A stretch of DNA of 64,000 nt. Origin: Notospermus geniculatus (lineage: Eukaryota > Nemertea > Pilidiophora > Heteronemertea > Lineidae). The translations under genes were made by a program, and so were the position numbers. This document shows positions 22,688 through 36,800 of this stretch, one piece after another. Location of the stretch: contig NMRB01000979.1 of the NCBI GenBank assembly GCA_002633025.1, positions 34,004 to 98,003 of the forward strand. The letters are read 5' to 3'. Position 1 is the stretch's first letter, and the number at the start of each line of letters is the position of its first letter. The notes below the pieces were generated by a model, which ran no database searches, had not been told where the DNA came from, and saw nothing but the letters and a program-made list of their open reading frames with translations.

Positions 22688-23261
22688 TAAAATCTCCCAT
22701 TACCATGACTACCCTTGTGTTCTCTACCTCATAAATGGAAGGAATGGAGGGAATTTTTTTTTCAACCCAGGTCACTTACGAAGAGACTTCAGAAATAAAT
22801 GCTTTGATGTCCCAAGTACAAACAGGTGAAGATTGCATTCAACAACCCACTAAGACCCTGCACTCGGCCGGCAATCTCTTCATAACAAAAGACGACTTTT
22901 ATATTACCTTGGAACCCATTTCATGCGTATGTATCCAATAGGCAATCTCTCAATGACAAAAAGAATGACTTCCTATGTGAATGTGTCCTCCTAAATCTGT
23001 GTGGTACTCTACAGACCTAGTTACAGAAATTCTTGCTGTGACCACTCCGGCTACTACCGTAACTTTTGCAGGAAACTTTACACGTAGAATGTTTATCAAA
23101 ATTTTGGCAGGTTTGACATGGATATGAGTGCCATTTTGAATTGATCAGTCAACCTTTTGGGGACAAAATCCATGCAAGTATATTGAATTTCTGTGCATGG
23201 CATGTTGCCATTGTTTGAATTCTGGCAAGCCAACAAGGCTGAGACAAGAAGACAGGAAATA

Positions 23262-23394
23262 CTAGGGACTTTCAGCAAGGCTCCGTATCGTCGATCCGTG
23301 TCGCATATGACGTATTGAGTTAATGCCTTTTCTATTAAAGTCATACGTCATGCGTGATACGGATCGACGATACGGAGCCCTGCTGATAGTCCCT
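23262..23394. mobile_element. Foldback element, second copy of the 15548-15665 family
   Basis: The ends read TAGGGACT and AGTCCCTA. The arms contain GGCTCCGTATCGTCGATCCG and its complement, the same word found in the ABCD3 intron 21 element. Confidence 0.75.
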
Positions 23395-26300
23395 AATGTC
23401 CTCTCTTCTTGTTTCAACCTCTCTAATTTATTCAATGCCTTGTTTTTAGCACGTATTTTCTTGCAGAAATTGTAGCCACAGTGGGAAGAATTTCACATAC
23501 AATCCATACAAAAAATACAGCTTTTTTCAAGTATGATACAGGTAATCATCAAGAAGAGTAGTTCATAACATTTTTACTTCAATTTGATTTCTAAAACCTT
23601 ACAGCAACTTGCCTGACACCCAGAAATCAGCCCTTTGTTTTGTTTCCAGCCTAGTTTAAAAGTGAAAGGAAAACCCCGTAGATTTCATCAAATAAGAAGT
23701 ACATGTATATCAGATCATGGTATCATGTCACCATTACTCAACCCGTTTCCAAACAAACAGTTTCAAACCGTAGCTGATCCCAAACTGACTGAATTCCTCT
23801 AAGATGTGTTAATGTCCAGCCTTCTTCCACAATGAACTGGAAAACACATAGAATTCCAGCACTATTCATCAATGAGATCATCGCCACTTCTCCACGGAAA
23901 GATGTCGCTGCGACCGTATCAGGCCTTTTCATCGTCTTCATGACGTCATCTCCGTGGCAATACGAGGTGCGACCATGAAGCCACAATGTCACGGTAGTGT
24001 GATCGTTGACGTTTCGTACAACGTCACAGTGGAAAAGTTGATACGATCGCAGCGCCAACCAATGGTAGAAAAAGAATGGCTACAACACCATTGATGGTAT
24101 ATGATACCAGCACACATGAAATCACATCATGATGTCGATGTGATACATGATCCAGGCTTGTTTATGGGCAACATCTGAAGACAAGTTCAGGGTAACAAGG
24201 CCAGGAATGCAATCCTACAATTAGCTACTCTATCCCTCCCAAATAACAACACTATCATTCAGGACAGAACACCTTGAAGTGTTGGCTTCTCAAATTGAGC
24301 AAATTTAGGACACATCAAACTCAGGCAACCTAGAAAAGGACGGAAGAAAAGGAAGCATACACGTATTTTATCACCAAATTAATTTCACCAACCTTTCCAA
24401 GGCTTTTTCACTAGTATTTGCCAGGGCTGATTTTTAGGTCGCGTTGTTGCTAATAGGCGAGTTGTCAAAAATACGAAAATAATGAAACGAACTTCATTGG
24501 TTGAAACATAAAATAAACTGGCGATAGAAATTCCTCATATTTGCCAAACACGGAATGATTAAAAACACCAATTCTTCTGACGGACCACAACATAACTAGG
24601 CCATGCAGAGTATTTCATGAAAAATTTGTATGCACAAGAAACTCCTTTCACAAACTAATAACTTACATTTTTCACCTATGACATCACTACTAACTTTACA
24701 AGTACATAAATATAGATCTTGGCATCAAATTTACAAATTACTCTGTATACCATAAGAAGTTTGTACGATCTGTGAGAAGATGAATAAATAAAATGCAATG
24801 TACAACTATCCTTGAAAATGAACTCTACTTCGAAGACGTCACTAAGTATCAATAAAATAGTTTAGTATTTACAATCTTTACACGTCTGTCTTGTCATGGC
24901 TTGCGTTTATTTTTGACAGTTGTTATATGAAAATAAATGCATCTGTTCAATATTTTCTTACCTGCTATTTTATTACAAAGACTATTCTGAACCGAATATT
25001 CCATCGGCCATGAGAATCTCGAATTAACCAAAATGTAATAAAACAATAGGCAATACATGCAAATTAATGCATTTTTCTTAGTTGTACCAAAGAAAACTAA
25101 GTCATGTTTCAATTCCTAAATCTTCCACAATTTCATGAGCAGAATTTTTCAAGAAAAAAGAATAATCACTTCTAAGGCATGTTTCCTCTTAAAATGTTTT
25201 AAGAAAAAATGTTATCGTCGAACAAATTTGCCAGTCACAAAGACAGATTACTAGGCACAAAATCACAAGATTTGGAAAAAAATCCCAATTGAAAATGACA
25301 GCAGTATAATGGTCCCCAGTCGGCTCAGATTTTGCAAATATCGTCTCCAACAGACACTTCCCTGGGTAACAACATGAATGATAGTCTGGTGACCAACGAG
25401 TTTATTTCTGAAGAACATATACGTCACCAAGTCGGCCACCAAGAGAGAGTTGACAACACCTTCTATACACAATTTTCCAAAGGGTGAATTTCATTGATCA
25501 TCACCTGATAGAATTGGAAGGAATTGACTTTGTCTACCTAGGAGAGTACATATGCTGAACCAACACAGCACTATCTACCCACATCCATTTTACTTCACCA
25601 CAAACAGTAAGCCTGGGAATGGCACTCCTCAGAATGTTATCAACATGTACAGAAAACGGGTAGGCTTCCAAGATGCGAGTGAAGTGAAATGGACCATAAT
25701 CCTCAGAAAAGCACATCTGGCACACATTTACAATTAATCTTTGTATCAGTATCGCCAAGTGTATGGAACGTTACTGATAAATTTCGCAGAAATTTCAAAG
25801 TGGTAAAATGTTGATTTACTTGACTTTCCCTAAAGAAGTCACATCCTCTCCAAGCACATCATTGGAGATATTATACCAACATTGATATTCCAATGTGCTA
25901 ATGCGCCAGGTTTGTTAACTTTGACTTCGTTCACACCCAACCAATTTCAAAACGGTTTTCACAGAAATCCATCAGATTTTGGATTCAAATGCAATTGTTT
26001 TCCCCAGAAATGCAACATGAACAAATTCCTTCAGAAATTAGAGCCTGTTTTCATGGGCATGCATGAGAGCCATTTTGTAACACGTATTGCATGCGTATCA
26101 TAGATATCATGACAAACCAAACGCAATTTGCTGAAAGAATCCATTATGTCAGATTGTTGGGACATCAGGCAGCAACAAAAATCTGATGGAATTTAGTGGA
26201 AAGATTTTGTTAAGAATGAGAGGAGCCAGAGTTCAGAAAGCTGGCGCATTAACCATCTTAAATAATGTTGAGAAACATATACTCAACATTGTACTACGTA

Positions 26301-27894
26301 ACTGGCAGCAACAGGGCTTCAGATAAGTGGCGCATCTATCTAAGAAGGAAATCAGTCTGTCCTCCTCAACTACTTCTATACTGTTGAAGTGATTGTGAAT
26401 CCTGGAATATTGAGTGAGATAGTTTGCCACAAATATCTTCAAATGAAAGAACATCATCACAAAACAATTACTGCATCGAAGGATGCCCCAGATCAAACTT
26501 TTTTACACTATACTACTAGAAAACATCTGAAGCCCTGAAGTACCAACTGCTTCAACAACTGAATGTATGGCACAACAATTCTGCCCATTACATCAGAACT
26601 TTCAAGACTCTAAAACTACTCGCACAACTGGCAGCTTTCAGAGTGAACATACCAGCTTATACAGAACTTATTCATGAAAAATAAAAATCCATCAAAACGT
26701 AATTTTGTTCTCAAATAATCAACACCGACACGTTGCTGCAAATGAAACCTGTGAGCTTGTATAAAACTTGAATGAAAAATCAGATATGTAACCCTGTGAT
26801 ATTGTCACAGAAGCTGAATTCCCGTGAAATCCTCACGGAAATGAGTACAAATCTTTAACTTATGAACATCGTCTAACAAAAATCACTTACAATAATGAAG
26901 GGGAAGACTAGATAGAAGTGCAGAATAGAAGAGACATCAGCCAAAAAAGACTATTTACAATACTATACAGAAGTATTTACAGACTTCATATAGAAGAGGT
27001 ACGAAAGTTGTGATGTCACGTGTCTAACAAGATAAGAAGCACTGGCAACTTCTATTACTTGGTGAGCATTATTTTTACAGACTATATCATAAATGAATTG
27101 AATATAAATTGTGGGAGTGGTGCGAGGTGGGATCGAGATAGCTCATGAAAGACCTGAGTAGGCGGAATGTGTAAAACCATAACTGAAGTTATGAATGAAG
27201 TCAACTGGAACCCTTTCAATGCCTGTGAAAAATTAGTTGAAAGTGAATGCAGTGTTCCTTTTTTTGCAATTTCACATTGATATTCTAACTTTGTACACAT
27301 ATCCAAATGACTAGTACTAGCAACAAGCATGTTGACTACCAGTCTAGCCACCTGTGCTTTGAAATCAAGAATACTAAGTAACTTGAAGTAATGACCTGTT
27401 TTGTGGAAAATGATAATCAAATCAACAGAACCGTTCACAAAGTGAATGTTGTGAAAGTGTCAGACGATCCAGAACACTTTACATATGCCATCAGAATGAT
27501 ATCACGTCACCCGACAGGTATACCCCGTATTCTTTCACATGCCACAAGAACCAACATTATTTACAAAGATGGATAGTGAAAAGCAACCTCATGAAATACT
27601 TGTCTTGTGCGTGTGTTTCGCTGGGATTCCCGACAGGATACAGGCATTGAAAGGGATGCAGTCAGGTTTTACACAGATTGTGTCTTTGCACGGATGGCAG
27701 CCGTTTTCCTCAAAAGTCATGCTGTCGTAAAATACATCTAGATATGGCACTCTCCTTACTGCCAACTGCCATTCCAACAGTCAATCTTTTCATTACTGAG
27801 ATATCAAACAAGCCCTCAGGAACTTTCATGCAAAGACACAACATGTAAAAAATTCTCCATACGAAGAACGTATTAAGTAAAACATTGGCGATTT

Positions 27895-30800
27895 TTAAGT
27901 TGTTTTCAGCTTCTTGTTGGCATGCAGATCTGTTGCCGATACTGGCACGACGACTATCGTCTTTGTACCCGGTGTGCTGGCCCCTGTGGCGACAACAGTG
28001 ACTGTCGCTGTGCCTGGATTGGTGCCTATGGAACTAGGAACAGCTGCTTGAGTGGCAATGGTCATAGGGAAGGGAGAGCTTGTGGAAGTAACCGCTGCAC
28101 TAGCGTTGGTCAAGTGGCTAGTAGCTGGAGTTGCCACACCGGTCAGCGTGATAGCTCGTGTGTTTGGTTGTGGGCTGACTTTGTCGATGCTACCAGCTGT
28201 CAGGAGAGTACTGAAGTCGACACACTGAAAAGTAGAGATGGATGTATTAGAACTTCTGTATTAGAACAAAGTGAATGTTTATCTGAAAAGGATTACAAAT
28301 ATGAAAACACTCATTAAACACTCTCATTATCAAAAGCACGGGCATAAACCTTTGTTTTTGAGGATCTGCTAAAAATTTCTATCAATTTGCCACTTTAATT
28401 CAGGGTGCGTGCAGCTTATGGAGCACCAAATTTAAGACCTTTTTGAGACTTTTTAAGAACGAGTATCGGCAAAATTTAAGACCTATTTTCTTGTAAATGA
28501 AGCACCTGGACAGACCACTGACCACTTTCCGTGAGGGAAAAATGACAGGGATCAACAGGGTGAAGAAGGCAGGTACTTTGGCGGGGAGTGTTGGGGCCCT
28601 CCCCCAGAAAAATTTTGATTTTTAGAAGCCCAGAGATGCGATTTCCTGGCATCTCCTGCCAACGTTTTTTTACAACTGCCCTGATATGAAATTTAAGACC
28701 TTTTTAAGACCTTCCCACAGAAATTATCAAATTTAAGACTTTTTAAGGCCTTGAAAATGAAAGTGCCAAATTTAAGACTTTTTAAGACCTTGCACGCACC
28801 CTGTTAATTTGTCACCACCAGTAACAACCATAATTGCAATCGGCACTGAAGACTGTGTCCATACAAAATACATCCACAATGGAAACTATGTATCATTACC
28901 ACCAGAGCATTTAGCCGGTGTTGAATGATCGAATACAGAGGCAAGTAATACCTGTCTTACTTCACCCATGACTGCAATGGGAGTGTCACCCGTAGCAGCT
29001 GCGACTTTGTGTTCCACGAGGTAAAACATGTATTCATCGTAGAGGAGTCGGATCAGGTGGAAGGACCCAAAACTGGCAGCACTTCGGAGGGTCAGGTCAC
29101 GGATAACCATGGAACTGCAAGGAAAATGGGACTCTTTCACCAAAATGGCCAGATATCTAAGGATAGAAATTCTGTAATTCATCACGTGATTTAGTTTTTA
29201 AACCAATTCTGGGGAGCGTGGTGGCGCAGTGGTAAAGAGTGTCGAATTAATGATTAAAAATAGCCCCGCTGTTGCGGGCGTAACCCCTCGGCCTGTGTGT
29301 TTTATTTTGTCATTTCACTATGTGCCCCCTGGTGGCCAACGTAGGAATCAGATCCGGTCGATTTTCAATAGCGAGAAGCGTCATGTCATGAGGTATCAAT
29401 ATACAAAATGTGAGACGAAAATTCCAAAGCATTCTCAAGTTAGAGCGTTCACGTCGTTGACCAATCAGATTTCAGGTTTTGACCTCTGTGACCTTGAAAT
29501 GTAGGTCAAATCAAAAACCCGTCTGATATGTTGTGTACCCTGACTGGATACACCCACCATAAAAATTTCATGAAGTTTCGATGACTAGTTTATGAGTAAT
29601 CGCAAATGTTGTCATTTCACTATGTGCCCCCTGGTNTGTTCCACGAGGTAAAACATGTATTCATCATAGAGGAGTCGGATCAGGTGGAAGGACCCAAAAC
29701 TGGCAGCACTTCGGAGGGTCAGGTCGCGGATAACCATGGAACTGCAAGGAAAATGAACTCTTTCACCAAAATGGCCAGATATCAAAGGATCGGTATTCTG
29801 TAATTCATCACGTGATTTGGTTTTTAAACCAATTCTGGGGTGCGTGGTGGCGCAGTGGTAAAGAGTGTCGAATTAATGATTAAAAATTCCCAGGTTTAAT
29901 ATCCGGTCGAGTTACCAATTTATGCTCTCAATTGGTCTGCAAGGATCAAGTGAAGCACTGAATGACCTGCTCCCTGAGTTTCCAAGAACGATTTCTGGTC
30001 TGGAGAGATGGTAATAATGCATCAGGCTTTGACACTCTGCTGCAGTAAAACGGCACTACATTTATTATTATTTTGATGAGAACTTACATTGTATGTAGAC
30101 TACTCACCTATAAAATGACCACTTTAGCAGAAACTGTCGAGCTGCCTTGGCAAATGTGACACTGCCTTCATGTTGTTTGAGGACTTGATTTACAACTCCC
30201 TCAAGCCACACAGCCCACTGCTCCAACGAATTCTGCTGCTGGAGAGTCTTTTTGAAGTCTTGTTCTAACCGTGTTACAATGCCGTCATCACACTGGCACA
30301 CCCAAGAGGCTTGTTCCTGGAAATTTGTACAACAACAGTCAGCAAGGCATGAAAAGTCCAACGAAGCTAATCCAACCTTAGGTCTACGGCAGTATGGTGA
30401 CCACGTCACGTTATTGATGACCAAGACAAACTTACCTGCACATTTCCAAAATCTACTCTATTTAGATCAGTCAACATCTGATTGATCTGGGACGTGTTCT
30501 GAAGAACTGCGCGTGCCGCCTGGGCCAAGTGATTCAATGATGTGTACCGCCTCAGAGTCTGTGCGAACGCTGTCACTGCCCCAAGCTGAGAAAAAACATA
30601 AGAATGCAATGCATACAAAATTCATGAATACAACATGTAATTGCAAGGAGGATGCTGTTGAGAGCTTCATGTGCCAAGTTAGTACACCAACACAGCTAAT
30701 TTTCCTAAACTGACGAATGCAAACCTGAGTGGTGAAGTAATTTGTTACATCAAAGCAATTAGAAAGAATCAGACTAGAAATAATGGTCATTCTTATTCAC

Positions 30801-33800
30801 CTTTGTTTTGTACATCTCCTCTGGACAATCTTCCATGGCATTCTTCAACCAACCTTCGAGACTTTTAGCAAAATTACGGATGGCTTGTGTAAGAGAACTT
30901 GGAATAGGTCTGAGAACATCTGGAATGAGCACCTCAACCAAGGACTGATAGAACGCATAGTCAGATCTCTTGATAAACTTCTGTACTGGTTCGTATTTAC
31001 ACATGGCGAACAGCTTGTCTTTTGTTAACCGCTTTTCCATAGCAGCATCACTGAAAGACAGGAAGATTTAGTTGGCATTGTCAAACATCATCTCAATCCT
31101 CATCTCTACATACAATCTTACAAAATTTTCCAAGGCAAACATGTCCTGTCCTATCCATTTATACATGTAGAGTAGTAAACCACAGTTCTTTACTGAAGTC
31201 TGATGAGCAAGGTCAGCCTTCGAGCTTGTGAAATCTGTGATGTTATCCATGGTATTTGATGGATCATCATCAGCCTCAATCTGTCCAGGAGAAGGAATAC
31301 CAATCTTCAGTAAGTACATGTACTGACTTATCCAAAATTACTGTATCATCTAGTTTTTGAACTGAAATCTTACTTGTGATTTGGTTCCTCTGGATTCCTC
31401 CAAAATGTTCTCCACAGATTCTCAATGAGTGTAAACTGGAGGTTCACAACTACATCCAAAATGGCCTGAATCAAGAGAAAGGGGACGACATTCAAAAATA
31501 TATTAAAATAAGGCAACAAATCATCAGAATTTTTACCATCAAGTAGTAGAGAGAGAGAGCTGAGTACATGACAGAGAACCATGAGATGCACAGTTCATTA
31601 TACTTTGTACATGCATGCTCACCTCACAATGATCTTTGTACATTTGTTCCAATAGTTTGAGTTCAGCCTTTGAGATGCCATCAGGGAGAGGATTACAGGG
31701 CTCAATCTCGGTGAAATTTGGCAGTGCTCCTGATGCATCTCCGAGGAATTGTTGATGCTGCTGCTGAGATGATGTGGAATCGTGCGACCCAGATGTAGAG
31801 GTTGTCGAACTCTCAGTACCATCAGAGCCTTCCATTTTACAATTAGCTGCTTTGAACCTGACGAGTTGGACAGACAAACTTATAAGTCATAGTTATTAGG
31901 AATCGAAAGCGTCACACGGGTGACACCAGCCAAATAAGGACGAACTTTAACACCCTCCTTGTAGCCCATCCTGAATTACCCAGTTCAGTCATACATGTAG
32001 CATCAAACCCTACCATTCTCATGATAAACTGCCTAATAGTATTTGCACATAATGTAACGAATTCTATTGGAAAACCTACATGTAGGGTCGTATTTTAGAA
32101 CGTTCCTTAACGTTAAGGTCTACCTTAAGTCTATTGTAAAACCATCGAGAACAATAGATTTAAGGTGGACCTTAATGTGAAGGAACATTCTAAAATACGG
32201 CCCCTAGAGTCAATTTCTGAAATAGAATCTTGACTGAGGGAATGATGTTTTTCACACATCAGACATTCGTGAATCAATTATTTCAAGGGCAAGTCAGCTA
32301 ATTTTACTTAAGCTACGAAAAATAGGCATTTGAAAAACTAAAACAAAATGGGAAGATGAATAGTCAAGAAAACAAAATGAAATTCATCACCCCGACATTA
32401 ATTGACATGGCCCTGCACTACATACAGACAACCACCCTTTTGGAGTCTTTGGATTTTTGTCACAGCAACTTTCTGCCAGAGCAAGTCGCGCTTTCTGAAA
32501 CACTACCAGTTTATAGGATCAACCATGCCTGAAGCAGAACATCTACTATCAGGGGAATATCTGTATGTTTTATCAAGAAAAAAATTAACTGACAAAGTAA
32601 CACTTATTTACTACGTCACATCAACAGCACAATATCGGTAGCGATCATCTCTACACAAATTACTACACAACTTGGGGATAATTCTCCATAAAGGAATTGG
32701 CCGTAACCACATTAATCTTAGTTAGAAAGTGCCAAAACCAAGGCAGAGTTCAGTTATCTTTTCAACCATACATGCAAGACCAATCACGAAGAACCCCAAA
32801 TCCGTCAGTGACATCTTACCCATGTCACAGGGACAACGGCAATGAGAACAGGACATATTCAACATGTACATGTAATGAACATTTTAAACAGAACAATTAG
32901 CTTGACTGTATTCGAATTCAAAGCATAAGCTCAGAACAAAGCGCCATAGAAATAACACTTTGAAATGCACGACTGCTTTTCTTTGAGTCATTGGGCATGG
33001 AAAGCCAATGCTCACTTCAGAAATTCAACAATAACTCGAAATCTTTGATATGGCACACGGAAAGCAAACATAAGCATTTTTTTCTGTACAACGAATTTTT
33101 CACAGGTCAGCAGAATGGACTGCCGAGGTTTTTCATCTGGTTTTTGACGCAACAGATGAGCACTTAACAGATAACACAGGGACAACAGAAAGGAGAGATC
33201 TCTGAAAATCATGGGAAGATTTAGAGAACCCATCCATCGGAGACTTTGACAATTCTCCTATTTTGATGTTGCAAATCCATCGAGTTTACCATTCCTCAAA
33301 TGAACTTGGGTACTGAGCAACAGTGAAATTCTACAACAACAGTACGGGGACAGTATGATGCCTTCAAACAGGGTCCAAGGAAACCACAACAAGATTTCTG
33401 ACCCATGAAGGTTCACATTTTCATGCATTCTGGATCTGCAGACATATACATGTATGGCGGACACAAACAGACAAAATTATAAGATTGAAAAGGCACTGAG
33501 CATTGAAACTTCAAAAATATTCTAAAACTATGTAGAGATATTTTTGAGCATGCATGAAAATTACCTTTTGCCTTGGCTGATTGGCTGCTGTCGCATGGCC
33601 ATTGTCTGATCATCAGTAAATTGATTCAACGGAGAAGTTGCCTTGATTCGGATGCCGTAATAATAATACTTGGAATTACCCCTGAAAACGGTGGGTCAAA
33701 ATGGAATATTTCATTATTTCATCAATTCTAATTACCTTTTGCCTTGACTGATTGGCTGCTGCCTCATGGCCATAGTCTGATCATCAGTAAACTGATTCAG

Positions 33801-36800
33801 TGGTGATGTTGCCTTGATTCGGATGCCGTAATAATGATACTTGGAATTACCCCTGAAAACGGTGTTTCAAGAATAAAGCAACTCGTCATGTTGAGATTGA
33901 GGGGGAGCGGAGCTCCTAAATGGATCGACAAATGTACAAATTGTTAAAGTTTGTCAAATGTTAGGCACACAAGAGTCCTGGGAAACCAGTGTGTGTGCGT
34001 GTGTATGCGTTAAACTTGAGTTTGATGATGCTGACATATTTAATTTGTGTCCGGCGGCTAAGACTATGGGATAGAGATTGCGTGGGAACTACCAGAATGA
34101 GAAAGGAAATTTTGATATCGAATAGATATCAATAGCACTGAGATAGATTCCGTTGTGATTGATGCTTGCGAACGTGGTTCACCCCAGAATGCCAGTGTTA
34201 AGAAACCAATTCTATCAGCCAGAAGCAGTGTCAATCTCAGGCAATGCAAACATACATAAAATGTGTATCAATAAATGGCAGTTTGAACAACATATAATAC
34301 ATTGTGAAGAAAAAACAAAAAGGTACCGGTATTCAAATTGTAAGGACAACCTTGTAATGTATAAATAAAGTGCCTAATCCTCCCAAAAATTCTACGCAAT
34401 TTTAGATATGATAGACTTAGTGACTTCAAAATGAAGTTGGGATAATTTTTACTGGATTTTGCATCGATGAAACATATCGAAGTAAATATGGTGAACATGG
34501 TTCAGGCAGGGACTCTAATAGGAATGGGATCTACAGTCAGATCTAAATGCAGATAGGCAGTAAATGAATTTATAAAGGAGATACTTTGAAGTTTCCCTTT
34601 TACAAGGATGTTGAACTTACAATTTGCAGGTGTTGCACTCGGCAAAAAATCTTCGGCCACATTTCCAGTTTTCATCAAAATATACATGAAATGAGGCTAA
34701 TTTGTGGCTTTTTATGCAGATTTCCTTTCACCACACCAGAATTTCGGACGTCAGCTACCAATGGTGCAGCATAGAATTTGATTTGATAAGAGTCATTTTC
34801 TACCATACATTACAATTTCAAAGATTCAAAGCTTGGAAGTAATTCACATTCCACATATGCCATGCCATGAGTGTTGCTGTACATGTAAATTGAGGACACT
34901 TGCCAGTTTGTTGAAATGCATTTTTAAAGACTGCAGTTACGAACAATGAATGAAATGGACAGGAAATTTATATCCTCCAGCAAGGTCACTAAGAAATTAT
35001 CTCCAAGATCATGCTTTCGTTCACAGAAATGCTCGCCAAAATATGCTGCATGCCAAAGCAAACTAAAATTCAAAGGCCATCATATGCTGACGGTGAGAAA
35101 TCCCAACTGTACTTGAATAACCCACTAATCTAGGATTAACAGTTCATCAAGGAAACAGAGCAACAAAACTTAACTATTTCTGAAACATATAATGTATACA
35201 GCTGTACACCACAGAGAAAGTGTTTTCAAATAGAAGTATTTCACTAGAAAACATTAAATGTACATGTAAATTTATTTAACTCAAGTGCAGGAAAAAATAT
35301 TTGTCATACTTCGAATCATAATCTCCTGCATGTGGCCTCAGCTGGAAATCCCTTGCAATGAACTAAATTGAAGCTTGTGATAGTAGACATTAGCGACTGC
35401 AGTTCAAGTTTTGGCACCAGAAATACTGATGTGGTTGAAAGAAATCCACCAATAACCAAATCGGCCACATTCAGAGAACTGCAAATATGGCTCTGGAATA
35501 TTCTGCCTACCGGTAATATAACTCCTGCATACCCATCTTAAATGAACAATTCAAAAGCTTTAGCCAAAGGAAAAGTCCCTAAATACAGACGTGACTCTGA
35601 GGAACTCCTTGAACTGCGAGCTATTGAATGATCCATCATAAGCATGAAGTGGTGGGTTCAAATATTCTTTGAAGAAGTGGCACCTTAATCCACAGAGATA
35701 TGATGATAGACCTATACTACAGAGTCTCAGAATCAATTCCAAAAACACGTCACCAAGTACACTATAAACTGACATTTGCATTAACTTCACAGGTGATATC
35801 CAAAAAGCAGAATTACCTTACCTTTTTCGCCATTGTGTGTCTACACAGACATTACAATACCTACATGTACACTCTGCATTAAATTTCACACTACGGTCTT
35901 TTTATTCAGTGCACAGTTCTAAAGAACAATTATTTGAATCAGTGGTGAAATACCGAGAAAAAGAGTGATTATTTAACGTGAGGTGAATCAAGATGACAGA
36001 AAGATGAGATGAGTGAGACTTGGAAAATGGAAAAGAAGTAGGGGACAGAATAGGACTAGTGGCAAAGCAGCAGCTGAGAGAGCGATAGGTTAAAAAAGCT
36101 TGCTAATGCTACGTCTAAGCCAGGCACATATCATCAGACAAGGGTAGGAACTGCAGAGCTAGCATGACAATATCATCTAGATTCTAAAGTCCAAAATTCA
36201 TGCACTTTGACATGGACAAGATATATCAAGATTTTGAAAACAAATGCAACAATGAACATGACCACTATGAAAACCAAAGGAGTAAGGACCATCCTGGTCA
36301 ATTTTCTTTGGGTGTGCTGAATTACTAGATGCCCAGTCCATACGACAGGACCTGTTAACTCAACATGGACCTGGCACAGATGAGACAAGATTTTGATGCG
36401 TCGTTTGTTTGACTTGTATAGCCATAACGCAATCTGTCCATGAAAGTGGTATGACAGTGATGTGGACTTTTTTCTAGTATAGCCAAGCTGTTGCTGTTTT
36501 ACATGCAGGCCCTCCTCCCGGGTTGTGTCAGGATCAGGTCTGGTTTGTTAGCCTGTGTTAACTAACAGGTGATGGCTAGTTCTACTCCCAAGAACAGGGT
36601 GTGGTTGGTTAATGAGGTTAATACATGTCTGATGAGAGCTATACTGGCGCTAGCTCAACCGATTAGCAAAATCTCAAGTACCTTGTGCCTAATCTCCTTG
36701 TCCGTAGGCCAAGAAATACTGAGCGTATAAGCTTGCCAAATGAAGCTGGATTCATTGGGTCCATTTTTTGTTCATGACAGTGTCGCAGATAATGGTTATA

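Larger units (their letters stand above)
18776..27894. other. Convergent ABCD3/RFX interval; no gene recognised
   Basis: AT-rich sequence without splice-flanked coding segments on either strand. Part of it may be a long RFX 3' UTR. Minus-strand AATAAA signals occur at 25404, 24904 and 19926, but transcript extent cannot be read from DNA. It contains the foldback elements at 19135-19208, 19387-19769, 20795-21066, 22535-22687 and 23262-23394. Confidence 0.5.

Noticed and set aside
27922-28317. 131-codon plus-strand open frame.
   Set aside because: It is antisense to the last RFX coding exon, whose low stop density explains it. It has no family resemblance.
29637-29741. A third tandem exon duplication in RFX.
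   Set aside because: The copy is cut by an assembly gap, and its intron is nearly identical to the first copy's. This fits two haplotypes joined together and not an old functional duplication like exons 6 and 7.
31194-31280. Possible extra 87-bp RFX exon on the minus strand, with acceptor GGACAG and donor TCA|GTAAAG; one frame reads [17 protein letters not shown].
   Set aside because: The protein-like frame does not fit the phase 2 junction between exons 9 and 10. The frame that does fit reads as an unlikely peptide. The known family joins exon 9 directly to exon 10. It remains open to RNA evidence.
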